A DNA stretch of 64,000 nt from RYN-230 sp963718305 (lineage in GTDB: Bacteria > Actinomycetota > Actinomycetes > Streptosporangiales > Streptosporangiaceae): contig CAVQZG010000007.1 in the NCBI GenBank assembly GCA_963718305.1, positions 451,081 through 515,080 on the forward strand. Direction: 5' to 3'. The translations under genes were made by a program, and so were the position numbers. The first letter of the stretch is position 1. Every line of letters begins with the position of its first letter. Positions 9,349 to 18,219 of this stretch are shown piece by piece. The notes below the pieces were generated by a model. The model did not search any database. It saw only the letters and a program-made list of their open reading frames with translations, and was not told the origin of the DNA.

Positions 9349-10215
9349 TCAGTCTGGTGATGGCCGCCGGGCCCAGGCTTGGCATAGCAGGCAGTACAGG
9401 GTGATCGTGGCCGGATCTGCCAGATGGGCCTCGAGTTCGTTCACGAGCGTGCCAAGTTCGCTGGCTGCTACCAGCCCGTCTGCCACCAGCGCCGCACCAT
9501 GATGCTTGGCGAAGCTAACGAGAAGAGTGTGGTTATCCTCGCCGCCGTCGATGTAGGTAGGGCACACAGCCCGGAAGCCCACTTCGTCCAGCCCGGCGGC
9601 GCGCAGCATTCCGGGCAGGCGCCTGCCCATGTGGACGTCGAGACCTCGTCGGCTGCGGAACTCGCGGAGGGCGTCGCGGAGGCGATCCCACGCGGGATGA
9701 GGGGGCTGGCAGATCCAGGAGATCCAGTCGACCTCCTGAAGGGCGACGACACCGCCTGGACGTACCAGCGCCGACAGCTCTGCCACGACTCGCTCCGGAT
9801 CAGGCACGTTGACGAGCAGGAGCCGGGCGTGGGCAAAGTCGAAAGAGGCTGGTTCAAGCCCGGTGTCCGTCGCCTCCGCCTCGACCAGGGTGAGGTTCGT
9901 GAGGTTGAGTTCGGCGGCGACCTGACGGGCCATGGCAATCATGCGAGCCTCGTTGTCGACGCCGACCGTCTGACCGGTGACGGCTACCCGATCGCAGAGC
10001 AGGTCCATGATCCCGATCGGGCCGCACCCCACGTCAACGGCCCGCCACCCAGCCTCCATCCCCACCTGGTCGAGCAGCCAGGACGCCTCGGCGGCGAAGC
10101 CTTCTGCTTGCCGGACAAGGCGCTGCCGCTCGCTGTCGCTGGACCCGAGCACATACCCAGGCGCCGGATAACCGGAGTCCTGACGTCCTGAGGACGTTCT
10201 GAGTACCGGGTTCAC
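9349..10215 (-). CDS. Class I SAM-dependent methyltransferase
   Basis: 288 residues, GTG start at 10215. A Rossmann methyltransferase with SAM motif I VDVGCGPIG (~60-68), acidic motif II VGVDNEARM (~85) and a motif near FDFAHARLLLVNVPDPE. The C-terminal third is an alpha-helical lid. It is a stand-alone gene convergent with mmpL (52 bp apart); the acceptor is unknown. Confidence 0.85.
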   Translation of the reverse strand: MNPVLRTSSGRQDSGYPAPGYVLGSSDSERQRLVRQAEGFAAEASWLLDQVGMEAGWRAVDVGCGPIGIMDLLCDRVAVTGQTVGVDNEARMIAMARQVAAELNLTNLTLVEAEATDTGLEPASFDFAHARLLLVNVPDPERVVAELSALVRPGGVVALQEVDWISWICQPPHPAWDRLRDALREFRSRRGLDVHMGRRLPGMLRAAGLDEVGFRAVCPTYIDGGEDNHTLLVSFAKHHGAALVADGLVAASELGTLVNELEAHLADPATITLYCLLCQAWARRPSPD

Positions 10216-10245
10216 TGCTCGACCCCGCTACTGGCGTACTCCACT

Positions 10246-11964
10246 TCATGCGGGCACGGTCATCGCGGTCCGGTGGCGGGCAAGGTGGAGCGGCGTTTGT
10301 GTTGGTTTCTGCTTGTAGACAAAGGCCCGGCGCAGCTGCGGGTACGGCTCGTCTGGCCCGCGGAAGTTCCGGCTCATCACGGCGAGTTCTGCCTGGCGGT
10401 AGCTGTCGAGCGGCTGGGTCGTGGCGATCTCCGCCAGCCGTCGTGCCTTGGCGGCCAGCCGCGATTCATAGTCGGGGCTGCGGGCCAGTTCCACGGCCAG
10501 GGCAGCTACCTGCCGGCGGTACCCGGCGACGTCGCTGCTGATCACGCGGTCGACCAGGCCGCACCGGGCAGCCGACGCGGGACTGACCGGCAGGCACGCC
10601 CGGGTGAGCTCAGCCGCCTTCTCCGCGCCGACCCGGCGGGGCAGCGTATAAGTCCAGTACTCCGAGCCGTGCAGGCCCATCAGCCGGTAATGCGGATTGA
10701 GCACTGCGCCGCTGCGGCACCAGACCTCATCGGCGGCGAGCGCGAGCATCAGCCCTCCGGCGGCGGCGCTGCCTGCCAGCGCGGCCACCGTGAGCCGGCC
10801 GGTAGTGGTCAGGATTGCCTCGACCAGGTCATCGATGGCGCCGATGTTCCGCCAGGACTCCTCCGCAGGGTCGTCAGCGGCCTCGATGACATTGAGATGA
10901 ATCCCGTTTGCGAATACGTCTGCTGCTCCGCAGAGGACGATTACCCGCACGTCGCGGTGCTGGGCGTGCCGGTATGCGGCGAGGAGCCGGCGGCACTGAT
11001 CGGTGCTCATGGCGCCGCCGGGGAAGGAGAATTCCAGGTAGCCGACGCCGTCAGACTCTCGGTAGCTGATCTCCTGGTAGGTCCGCCGGCCCGGCGGCAC
11101 CTGCAGAGGAGCGCCGACCTCCGGCACGGAAGCAGCGGCCTGGCCGAGCGCCAGCGTGGCTGGCAATTTGAACGTGGCCGGCCCGCCGGGCGCTGGGCGG
11201 CGGCGCAGTTGCGGGATCCAGACTGCTCCGTCGGTCGTCGCGCAGCAGATCGCCCCGCCTCGCCGTGCGACGATCGTTCCAGGCTCACCGCGCAGGTGAT
11301 CTTCCTCATGCCCGCCGTACAGGAAGTACTCGATACCCCCCAGCATGTCGAGAACACCTGGCCTGGAGTCGGCCGCCCGCAGTTTGGCCAGCACCGAGGA
11401 CGTCGGCTCGGATGACCAGTCGATCCTGCGGTGCTCCTGCCGGCATGGCCCGCGCAGCCTGCCAGTTACGCCAGGACGGCTGTAGTCCAGGGGCTCAGGC
11501 CGGTAAGTTCCGCCTTCGAAACGCGCTACCGCCAGCAGCAGGGCTTCCAGCGCCGCGTCCGACACCTCGGTGCGGTACAGCGAGCTTTTCGAGCAGCCGC
11601 GAACCGTGAACTCCGCGCTGGCCCAGATGTCGCCGGCGTCCATCTCGGCGTTGGCCTGCAGAATGGTGACGCCCCAGCGCTCCGCACCGTCCATGATCGC
11701 CCAGTCGAGTGAGGATGGACCGCGGTCACCTCTAGGGCCCGGGTGAATGACGAAGCAAGGTCGAGCCGACCATATGTCGGCGGGAATCGCAGTGGTCAGC
11801 ATCGGCGCTATGACCAGATCAGGATCGAAGCGGCGGACCGCTTCCCGCATTACGTCAACGCTGAGCGCGAGTTCGACTGACACTTCATGACCGCGGTCGG
11901 CCAACTCGACGTGTACCCGCTGGGCGAGGTTGTTATAGGCGCTCGAAATGAGCAGAATCCGCAT
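10246..11964 (-). CDS. hoxX: HoxX-like formyl-transferase/enoyl-CoA hydratase fusion
   Basis: 572 residues from ATG 11964, preceded by an AGGGGGA site. The N-terminal half is a formyltransferase-type domain with the HoxX hallmark HPGPRGDRGPSSLDWAI (~75-91) and a formyl-transferase C-terminal subdomain; the C-terminal half (~320-572) is a crotonase/enoyl-CoA hydratase fold (FSFPGGAMSTDQC, AGSAAAGGLMLALAADEVW). HoxX proteins make carbon monoxide from formyl-THF via formyl-CoA to build the active site of oxygen-tolerant [NiFe]-hydrogenases. No hydrogenase or hyp gene is visible here, so its role is open. The frame has no stop between this gene and the upstream membrane protein; the internal ribosome site and family N-terminus argue for this start. 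Confidence 0.85.
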   Translation of the reverse strand: MRILLISSAYNNLAQRVHVELADRGHEVSVELALSVDVMREAVRRFDPDLVIAPMLTTAIPADIWSARPCFVIHPGPRGDRGPSSLDWAIMDGAERWGVTILQANAEMDAGDIWASAEFTVRGCSKSSLYRTEVSDAALEALLLAVARFEGGTYRPEPLDYSRPGVTGRLRGPCRQEHRRIDWSSEPTSSVLAKLRAADSRPGVLDMLGGIEYFLYGGHEEDHLRGEPGTIVARRGGAICCATTDGAVWIPQLRRRPAPGGPATFKLPATLALGQAAASVPEVGAPLQVPPGRRTYQEISYRESDGVGYLEFSFPGGAMSTDQCRRLLAAYRHAQHRDVRVIVLCGAADVFANGIHLNVIEAADDPAEESWRNIGAIDDLVEAILTTTGRLTVAALAGSAAAGGLMLALAADEVWCRSGAVLNPHYRLMGLHGSEYWTYTLPRRVGAEKAAELTRACLPVSPASAARCGLVDRVISSDVAGYRRQVAALAVELARSPDYESRLAAKARRLAEIATTQPLDSYRQAELAVMSRNFRGPDEPYPQLRRAFVYKQKPTQTPLHLARHRTAMTVPA

Positions 11965-12028
11965 CTGCCTGTCCCCCTGGTCTGGCCGTGGCGAGCCCCG
12001 CATCTCTGGGCAGCGCCGCGACGTGGCT

Positions 12029-12277
12029 TCATATGTGCGGAGGTGCCAGCGGCCTGTCCGATACACCAGCCACCGTCGTCGGCTGGGGAATAGCGAGAGA
12101 CTCGATCGGCCCGTTGAACCAGTGGCCCCGAGGACACCTGATCCGGGCGCATTCCAGCAGACCGTCGGTCGAGCGCATGACGTACTGCGCTTCCAGTTCG
12201 GCGGGAAGCCCGCACCGTGCGGCAGGGTCGTGGCCAACGTATGCGGGGCAGTCGAGGAACCTCGTCCTGGCTTCCAT
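12029..12277 (-). CDS. Small conserved actinobacterial Cys-rich protein
   Basis: 82 residues with a GGGAGGA ribosome site 4 nt before ATG 12277. Cysteines in FLDCPAYVGHDPAARCGLP and ECARIRCPRGHW suggest a small zinc ribbon. The pattern RSTDG..ECA.IRCPRGHWFNGPIESL is one I recognise from many actinobacterial hypothetical proteins of similar size; function unknown. It lies between the membrane protein and hoxX and overlaps the read-through frame that joins those two. Confidence 0.65.
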   Translation of the reverse strand: MEARTRFLDCPAYVGHDPAARCGLPAELEAQYVMRSTDGLLECARIRCPRGHWFNGPIESLAIPQPTTVAGVSDRPLAPPHI

Positions 12278-12305
12278 GACGTCCTCCCTCGGGTGCGCTT
12301 GCATG

Positions 12306-13059
12306 TCACGCCGCGCTCGGGGATCCGGGCCTCGATTCCGCCGATGCGGCCGGTCCAGATCAGCCACAGCGGCAGCAGCAGGAGGCCGTCAGCGATCAGC
12401 AGCAGGTCCGAGAGGCTGCCGTTTCCGGCGGCATAGGACCAGGCCAGGACCAGCAGCGTCAGCGCGACGACGATCGTGTAGCCGGCCCAGGCGCGATAGC
12501 CAGCGTGCTCGCGGGCTGCGGTGACGGCGAAGGCGAGCATTCCCGCGCCGATGAGCGCGAACGCCGCGAGCGCGAACGCGGCGGCGATCATGTCAATGGT
12601 GAACGCGATCGAGTTCGTGGTCTGGATCGGGTTGGTATGCGTGGCCATCAGGCCGACGGCGTGGTGACCTCCGAGCTGCGCGACGCTCCCGGTGATCCAC
12701 AGGAGGGCACCGGCGCCGATCGTAAATGAACCAATCCTGGCCAGCGCGCGGTCACGGGCCAGCAGGTCCCGGAGGAAGACCGCGGCCACGGCCAGGCACA
12801 GGAATCCGGCGATCGCGATCGATGTGTAGAACCGCTCCTGGGTGAGGGTCGTGACCTGCCAGCGGTAGTAGATACGCATCCCCTGCTCCAGGGGCACGCT
12901 GGGTCCTACTCGCGGCGCTGGCGCTACCGTCACTCTCTTCGTGGCGAGCCAGAACCAGGCTGCGGCGATGACGAAGGCGGCGGCTCCCGCGTACGCCACG
13001 ACACCGGCTGTGCCGGTTGTGCGCTTTACCTGGGGCTTTTCGATCATCTGCGTTTCCAT
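12306..13059 (-). CDS. Six-helix membrane protein, unknown function, 3' end uncertain
   Basis: Starts at ATG 13059 after a GAGGAGGG site. About 250 residues with six hydrophobic helices (near residues 20-38, 77-96, 108-128, 152-178, 188-210, 216-236). I do not recognise a family. In its own frame it has no stop and would run through hoxX as one 937-residue frame; the stretch after LIWTGRIGG loses protein character. A +/-1 shift there would end it at a TGA at 12306-12308, just before the small Cys-rich gene. I used that as the probable end. Confidence 0.55.
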
Positions 13060-13191
13060 CGGAGCCCTCCTCGTGGGTCGATGCCTCGACCGTAGGGACG
13101 GGCGGTACGGAGCGCTTCGGGGCTGTCCCTGGCATCTGGCTCAGGGGTAGCCCTGATGTAAGTGACGTGCTTGAATGCGAGCATCTGAGCG

Positions 13192-13557
13192 ATGCCGTGC
13201 AGCGTGCTGATCGTCGACGATCACCCGGGATTCCGCGCCAGAGCCCGGGCCCTTCTTGTTGCCGCCGGGTACGAGGTCGTCGGGGAGGCGGCAGACGGGG
13301 AGTCCGGGGTGCGTGTGGCCAGGGACCTCTCACCCGATGTGGTATTGCTTGACGTCCAGCTTCCGGACATCACCGGCTTCGAGGTAGTCCGCCGGGTGTG
13401 CAGCGAGCCCGACCCGCCCGCGATCGTCCTTATTTCCAGCCGGGAGGCCTGCGACTACGGGAGCCGCATCGGGCGCAGCGGCGCGCTGGGCTTCATCTCC
13501 AAGAGCGAGCTTTCCGCGCGCACACTCGCGGCCGTGCTCGAGGGATCCCGCCGATGA
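13192..13557 (+). CDS. Single-domain response regulator (receiver only)
   Basis: 121 residues, all receiver domain: acidic pair VDDH (~8-11), phospho-acceptor aspartate in VVLLDVQLPD (~53), switch Ser in LISSREA and conserved Lys in GFISKSEL (~105). No output domain. Its TGA overlaps the ATG of the kinase gene (ATGA), so the two are coupled. It may act as a phosphate sink or competitor for the NarL-type regulator encoded beyond the kinase. Confidence 0.85.
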   Translation: MPCSVLIVDDHPGFRARARALLVAAGYEVVGEAADGESGVRVARDLSPDVVLLDVQLPDITGFEVVRRVCSEPDPPAIVLISSREACDYGSRIGRSGALGFISKSELSARTLAAVLEGSRR

Positions 13558-15296
13558 CCCGCCGCAGGTGGGGGCTACTCGCGCTGGCCGTGGCCGGGGC
13601 CGGCTGGATACTCGGCGCGGAATGGGTCAGCATCCACCACGGCGTCCCGGAGAACCACTTCATTGACGCGCTGACCGGCCTGGCCTTCCTGGTCGGCGGG
13701 CTCATCGCGCTCGACCGCCGTCCCGGGAACGCTATTGGCTCTCTCATGATCGCCTTCGCGTTCGTGTCCTATTTCGGCAACTGGGGAAACATCGACGTGC
13801 CCGTGCTGCCGCTGCTGGGCGCCAGCGTCGGCCAGTGGGCGGCTACGCCGATCCTCGCCCAGATCGCACTGTCTTATCCCACCGGGCGGTTGCAGACGAC
13901 ATTCGACCGGGTAGTGATCGGCCTGGTTTACCTGTGGGCCATCAGCATCTGCGTCGTGATCCTGCTGGTGTATGACCCTCGCTCGGAAGGCTGCCCAGCG
14001 TGCGCGTGGGAACCGGCCCCATTTCCGAGCAGGCAGGCATTCGACACCGCGACGTCGTTCGCGCAGCGAGGCGGGGCCATCCTGGCGCTGCTGTTCGTCC
14101 TCGCGGTGTGGCTGCGGTTCCGGCGGGCGACGCCGGCCGCACGCCGTGACCTGACCCCGCTGTGGGTAGCCGTGTGCATCATCGCCGTCATCTACCTGCT
14201 CGGGGCATTCGCCTCTCCCAACCCGCTGCATGACTCCTTTGCATACCTGCTGTGGGAGCTGCAGGGCGTTCTGGCCATCAGCCTGCCAGTTATTTTCGTG
14301 TGGGGGCTGCTGTCGGCCCGGCTCGCCCGCAGCGCCGTCGGCGACCTGGTCGTCGAGCTGGAGCGGCCGCTTCTCCCGGGGGAACTGCAGGCATCCCTCG
14401 CCCGGGCCCTTGGTGATCCGTCGCTGGAGCTGCTGTATGCCGTGGACGGCCAGGTGGAACTCTGGGTCGATGCCAGCGGCCGGCCAGGGTCGCTGCCCCC
14501 ACCTGGCCAGGGCAACCAACCGCGGACGGTCACGCTGGCCGGGCGCGACGGGCGGCCGCTCGCGACGCTGATTCACGATCCCGCGCTTGACCAGGGGCTC
14601 GTCCGCGCCGCCGCTGCCGCCGCCGGGATAGCGATCGAGAACGCGCGGTTGCACGCGGAGGTACAGGCCAAGCTGGAGGAGGTCCGGGCGTCCCGCCAGC
14701 GCATCGTCGAGGCGGGGGACCGCGAGCGCCGTCGCGTGGAGCGGAACCTGCACGACGGGGCCCAGCAGCGGCTGGCGACCCTGGCCCTCTCTCTGGCCAT
14801 GCTCCGGGACCGCGATGGCGCCGACCCCGCGACGGCCGCCGCCCTCGCCCAGGCCTCGGCCGAACTGAAGCGGGCGATCGGCGAGCTCCGCGAACTCGCG
14901 CGCGGCATCCATCCCGCGATCCTCACCGAGGAAGGCCTGCCCGCGGCCGTGGAATCCCTCGCCGACCGGTCATCGCTGCCGGTCCGGGTGGCCGCCGACT
15001 TCGACGCCCGGCTGCCCGAGCCGGTCGAGGCCGTCGCCTACTTCGTGGTGTCCGAATCACTGGCCAACGTCGCGAAATATGCCTGCGCTTCTGGCGCGCG
15101 AGTCAAGCTGTCGCGCTGCCACGGGACCTTGCGCGTCGAGGTGGTTGACGATGGCATCGGCGGCGCCGATCCAGGCCGCGGCTCCGGGCTGCGCGGACTG
15201 GAGGACCGTGTCTCCGCAGTACGGGGCAGCTTCCGCGTCGAGACTCCGCCCGGAGGCGGGACTCGCGTCTTCGCCGAGATACCCTGCGATGCCTGA
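13554..15296 (+). CDS. Membrane sensor histidine kinase (NarL-type system)
   Basis: 580 residues. The start is set by the 4-nt ATGA overlap with the receiver gene. About eight transmembrane helices fill residues 1-270, followed by a GAF-like linker (~280-370), a coiled segment, a HisKA_3 dimerisation domain with phospho-histidine in ERNLHDGAQQRL (~400), and a HATPase_c domain with N box SESLANVAKYA and G boxes DDGIGG and GSGLRGLEDR. It autophosphorylates in response to an unknown membrane signal and passes phosphate to the adjacent regulators. Confidence 0.9.
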   Translation: MTRRRWGLLALAVAGAGWILGAEWVSIHHGVPENHFIDALTGLAFLVGGLIALDRRPGNAIGSLMIAFAFVSYFGNWGNIDVPVLPLLGASVGQWAATPILAQIALSYPTGRLQTTFDRVVIGLVYLWAISICVVILLVYDPRSEGCPACAWEPAPFPSRQAFDTATSFAQRGGAILALLFVLAVWLRFRRATPAARRDLTPLWVAVCIIAVIYLLGAFASPNPLHDSFAYLLWELQGVLAISLPVIFVWGLLSARLARSAVGDLVVELERPLLPGELQASLARALGDPSLELLYAVDGQVELWVDASGRPGSLPPPGQGNQPRTVTLAGRDGRPLATLIHDPALDQGLVRAAAAAAGIAIENARLHAEVQAKLEEVRASRQRIVEAGDRERRRVERNLHDGAQQRLATLALSLAMLRDRDGADPATAAALAQASAELKRAIGELRELARGIHPAILTEEGLPAAVESLADRSSLPVRVAADFDARLPEPVEAVAYFVVSESLANVAKYACASGARVKLSRCHGTLRVEVVDDGIGGADPGRGSGLRGLEDRVSAVRGSFRVETPPGGGTRVFAEIPCDA

Positions 15297-15996
15297 CCGG
15301 CCGCCGGTGCTGGGACCCGGTTCTGCGCCCGTCGCGGCGCCCCCGGCGGTCCGGGTTGTGCTGGCCGACGACTCCGTTCTCTTCCGGGAAGGGCTGGCCC
15401 GGGTCCTGGCCGACAACGGCTTCCTCGTTGTGGGGCAGGCAGGTGACGCTAACGCGCTCTGCGCGCTGGTCGCACGGGACAAGCCCGACGTCGTGGTCAC
15501 CGACATCCGGATGCCGCCGACCAACTCCAACGACGGGCTCCTCGCGGCGCAGCGGATCCGCGCGGAGCATCCCGGCGTTGGCGTCCTGGTCCTGTCCCAG
15601 TACGTGGAGACGCGGCAGGCGATCAAGCTGCTTCACCACTCGCCTGCCCGTGTCGGCTACCTGCTCAAAGACCGCGTGTCCGACATCGCGGAGTTCGCCG
15701 GCACCGTCCGGCGGATCGCCCGCGGCGGATCGGTCATCGACCCTGACGTAGTGACCCAGCTGCTGGGGCGCTTGGGAGCAGGCAGTGCCCTAGGCGACCT
15801 CACCGGCCGCGAGCAGGAAATCCTCGCCCTCATCGCCGAGGGCCGCTCGAACCACGCCATCTGCGAGCGGCTGTTCCTGTCACCGAAGACGGTCGAGACC
15901 CATGTCGGATCCATCTTTGCCAAGCTGGGCCTGCTGCCCGCGACCGACGACCACCGGCGCGTCCTCGCCGTACTCGTGTACCTCAGGAACGCATGA
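15289..15996 (+). CDS. NarL/LuxR-type response regulator
   Basis: 235 residues, ATG 15289, overlapping the kinase stop by 8 nt. N-terminal receiver with LADDS acidic pair, phospho-acceptor in VVTDIRMPP (~65) and conserved Lys in YLLKDRV; C-terminal LuxR helix-turn-helix (LTGREQEILALIAEG...SPKTVETHVGSIFAKL). It is the DNA-binding output of the three-gene module. The target promoters are not evident. Confidence 0.9.
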   Translation: MPDRPPVLGPGSAPVAAPPAVRVVLADDSVLFREGLARVLADNGFLVVGQAGDANALCALVARDKPDVVVTDIRMPPTNSNDGLLAAQRIRAEHPGVGVLVLSQYVETRQAIKLLHHSPARVGYLLKDRVSDIAEFAGTVRRIARGGSVIDPDVVTQLLGRLGAGSALGDLTGREQEILALIAEGRSNHAICERLFLSPKTVETHVGSIFAKLGLLPATDDHRRVLAVLVYLRNA

Positions 15997-16036
15997 CGAT
16001 CTCAACGTGAAAGTGCCGGGTGCGCGTGGTTAATAG

Positions 16037-16906
16037 TTATGGCTGGAGGCAGGTGCGCAGGGGGGTGGAGGGAAGGCTGGGGTAGGCCTGGTGGATGCTG
16101 GTCGCGTCGTGGGTGAGGTCGGCGCGGTCCATGATGAGCGCGGCGCCCGCTTGCCGCGCGAGTTCGGGCTTGACGCGGCCGAGGGTGCTGGCCATGAGCC
16201 GGAGGATGGGCGGGGGCACGTGACGTGGGGTGGCGGTGCGCCCGGCGGCTGCCTGGAATGCGGCGGCCAGCTGATTGAAGGTGTGGTCAGCGGGGCCTCC
16301 GATTTCGAGGATCCGGCCGCGCACTGCTGGGCTGGTAATGGCGTGCTCGACGAGCGCGGCAACGTCTGTCACCGAGACGAAGTTGACGGGGTTGTTCCCG
16401 CGGCCGAAGATAACCGGCCGGCCTGAGCGGGCTGCGGTCTTGGTCAGCACGTCGATCCAGAGCTCGAGGAATGCGGTGGCCCGCACGATGGTCCAGCTTG
16501 CCCCGCTGGCCTTGAGGTGCTGCTCGGCGGCGTACTTCATGCGGGACAACTCCATCGGGCTGCCGGCTGCGGCTCCGACGACTGAGACCAGGACGAACTC
16601 GGCCCCCGCTTCTGTTGCCGCGTCGATGAGGTGGACGTTGCCCTGCCAGTCGACCGTCGACGGCGACACTCCACCGGGGCCGGCGAATCCGTGAACCGCG
16701 GACACCACGACAGCCGCGCCGCTGACGGCGGACACCACGCTGGCGCGGTCGCGCACGTCGCCGGTTGCCACCTCGACATTGCTCCCGGCGAGGTGGGCGG
16801 CGCGTGCGGGGTCGCGGGTCAGGACCCGGACCGCCAGTCCCTGGCCGGCCAGCCGGGCCGTCAGGACACTGCCGAGCCGGCCGGTGCCGCCGGCGAGCAG
16901 GATCAT
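16037..16906 (-). CDS. NmrA-like atypical SDR / NAD(P)-binding protein
   Basis: 289 residues with N-terminal dinucleotide motif LLAGGTGRLGSVL (~3-15) and the atypical-SDR layout of NmrA/HSCARG proteins; the YxxxK-type region is SRMKYAAEQHLK (~120). ATG overlaps the SnoaL-like gene stop by 4 nt, so the pair is one operon. Such proteins act as redox sensors or reductases; a specific substrate is not indicated. Confidence 0.8.
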   Translation of the reverse strand: MILLAGGTGRLGSVLTARLAGQGLAVRVLTRDPARAAHLAGSNVEVATGDVRDRASVVSAVSGAAVVVSAVHGFAGPGGVSPSTVDWQGNVHLIDAATEAGAEFVLVSVVGAAAGSPMELSRMKYAAEQHLKASGASWTIVRATAFLELWIDVLTKTAARSGRPVIFGRGNNPVNFVSVTDVAALVEHAITSPAVRGRILEIGGPADHTFNQLAAAFQAAAGRTATPRHVPPPILRLMASTLGRVKPELARQAGAALIMDRADLTHDATSIHQAYPSLPSTPLRTCLQP

Positions 16907-17340
16907 GGCTGGCCGCCTGACGTGACCTGTCTGCGTACCGCCGCACCGGCGTCGCCGCCGCCTTCCTGGACCGGTTCGAGATAGAAGCGGGCCCAGTCGG
17001 CGAGGCCGTCAGCCACACCGAAGATCACCACGCCGCGCATAAGATGCCGGGAACCATCTGGCCGGGTGCCACGGTGCTCCCACTCCGTCCAGATCGTGTC
17101 GTCGTCCACCGCGCTGGACAGTATCTCGGTGCTGAGGTCGGGGATTGCGGCGAAGATCTGCTCCCAGTTCCTGCGCACCTGTTCCCGGCCGGTGAAACCG
17201 CGCTCCGGATGAGCCGGGGTCATGTTGCGGTAACCAGGAGCGAAGCAGGCCAGGAGGCCTGCCAGGTCGTGATCGTTGGTGGCCTGGCATAGGCGCCGGG
17301 TCATCGCCGCCGGCCCGCCATCGGCCTCGTCATCATCCAT
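16903..17340 (-). CDS. SnoaL-like (NTF2-fold) protein
   Basis: About 145 residues. I chose ATG 17340 (GCGGGACG upstream); a start at 17382 is possible. SnoaL-type polyketide-cyclase-like pattern: FAPGYRNMTPAHPERGFTG, REQVRRNWEQIFAAIPDL, WTEWEHRG. The fold binds small hydrophobic molecules; catalytic role unproven. Shares an operon with the NmrA-like gene and diverges from a TetR gene that probably controls both. Confidence 0.75.
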   Translation of the reverse strand: MDDDEADGGPAAMTRRLCQATNDHDLAGLLACFAPGYRNMTPAHPERGFTGREQVRRNWEQIFAAIPDLSTEILSSAVDDDTIWTEWEHRGTRPDGSRHLMRGVVIFGVADGLADWARFYLEPVQEGGGDAGAAVRRQVTSGGQP

Positions 17341-17363
17341 GTCGTCCCGCTTTTCTGTTACAG

Positions 17364-17391
17364 TTGAATGTAATCGATACATGACTATGGA
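17364..17391 (+). promoter_or_regulatory. Candidate promoter of the TetR gene at 17403
   Basis: TTGAAT (17364-17369), 16-bp spacer, TATGGA (17386-17391). The spacer holds an imperfect palindrome around ATCGAT, a possible TetR operator for the divergent SnoaL/NmrA operon. Confidence 0.35.
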
Positions 17392-17402
17392 ACGGAATAG
17401 GG

Positions 17403-18074
17403 TTGACTGTCAAGCCCAGGCGCCGGTACGACTCGCCGCGGCGAGCCGAGCAAGCCCGCCAGACTCGCGCTGCGGTGACCAGCACCGCGCAGCACCTCTT
17501 CCTGCGCGATGGGTTCGCCGCGACCACTATCTCGGCGGTCGCCGCCGGCGCAGGAGTGTCGGCAGAGACGATCTACAAGGCCTTCGGCGGCAAGCCGGGC
17601 CTGGTCCGCGCCATCTGCGAAGAGGCACTGAGCGGCGAGGGACCCGTCCCGGCCGAGACCCGTTCCGACGACCTGCAAGCCAGCGAACCCGACCCGCGTA
17701 AGATCATCCGGGGCTGGGGCAGGCTTTCCGCCGAGGTCGCCCCCCGGGTCTCGCCTATCCTGCTGCTGCTCCGCGCGGCTGCCTTCACCGATCCGGAGAT
17801 GGCCAGCCTGCGGGCGGAGATCGAGGCCAGCCGCCTCACCCGGATGACCCGCAACGCCCGCACCCTCGCGGACGGCGGCCACCTCCGCGCCGGGATCACC
17901 GCCGAGCACGCCGGCGAAATAATGTGGACCTACAGCTCACCCGAACTCTACGAACTGCTCGTCATCGGCCGCCGCTGGCCACCGCAGGAGTACGGCACCT
18001 TCATCGCCGACGCAATGATCGCTGCCCTATTGCCACCCCAGCCCCCAGCGCCCCCGCCCGGCAAGAACCCCTGA
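17403..18074 (+). CDS. TetR-family transcriptional regulator
   Basis: 223 residues. The best start is a TTG at 17403 with purine-rich GGAACGGAATAGG just upstream. N-terminal helix-turn-helix: TRAAVTSTAQHLFLRDGFAATTISAVAAGAGVSAET then IYKAFGGKPGL (~22-70). C-terminal ligand domain is of the TetR_C type found with WTYSSPELYELLV. It is divergent from the SnoaL/NmrA operon and is its likely repressor; ligand unknown. Confidence 0.85.
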   Translation: MTVKPRRRYDSPRRAEQARQTRAAVTSTAQHLFLRDGFAATTISAVAAGAGVSAETIYKAFGGKPGLVRAICEEALSGEGPVPAETRSDDLQASEPDPRKIIRGWGRLSAEVAPRVSPILLLLRAAAFTDPEMASLRAEIEASRLTRMTRNARTLADGGHLRAGITAEHAGEIMWTYSSPELYELLVIGRRWPPQEYGTFIADAMIAALLPPQPPAPPPGKNP

Positions 18075-18180
18075 CGGCTCCCATTTGACCACCACCAGCC
18101 CGACTACTGCTCAGTTTCGTGATCTTCGACCAGGGGTCTGCCTGGCCGCAAGCTCGCGACTGGGCTGCGGTTTCGCTCTC

Positions 18181-18208
18181 TTGACTCGAAAGTTTAACTA
18201 TGTATAAG
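18181..18208 (+). promoter_or_regulatory. Promoter of the second TetR gene
   Basis: TTGACT (18181-18186), 16-bp spacer, TATAAG (18203-18208), 11 nt before the ATG at 18220. This is one of the best sigma-70-like promoters in the window; the AT-rich spacer could hold an autoregulatory operator. Confidence 0.6.
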
Positions 18209-18219
18209 GTTAGCGAACG

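Noticed and set aside
10246..13059. One 937-residue protein
   Set aside because: It joins a membrane protein, a junk-like stretch antisense in frame to a real small gene, and HoxX; HoxX has its own ribosome site and start.
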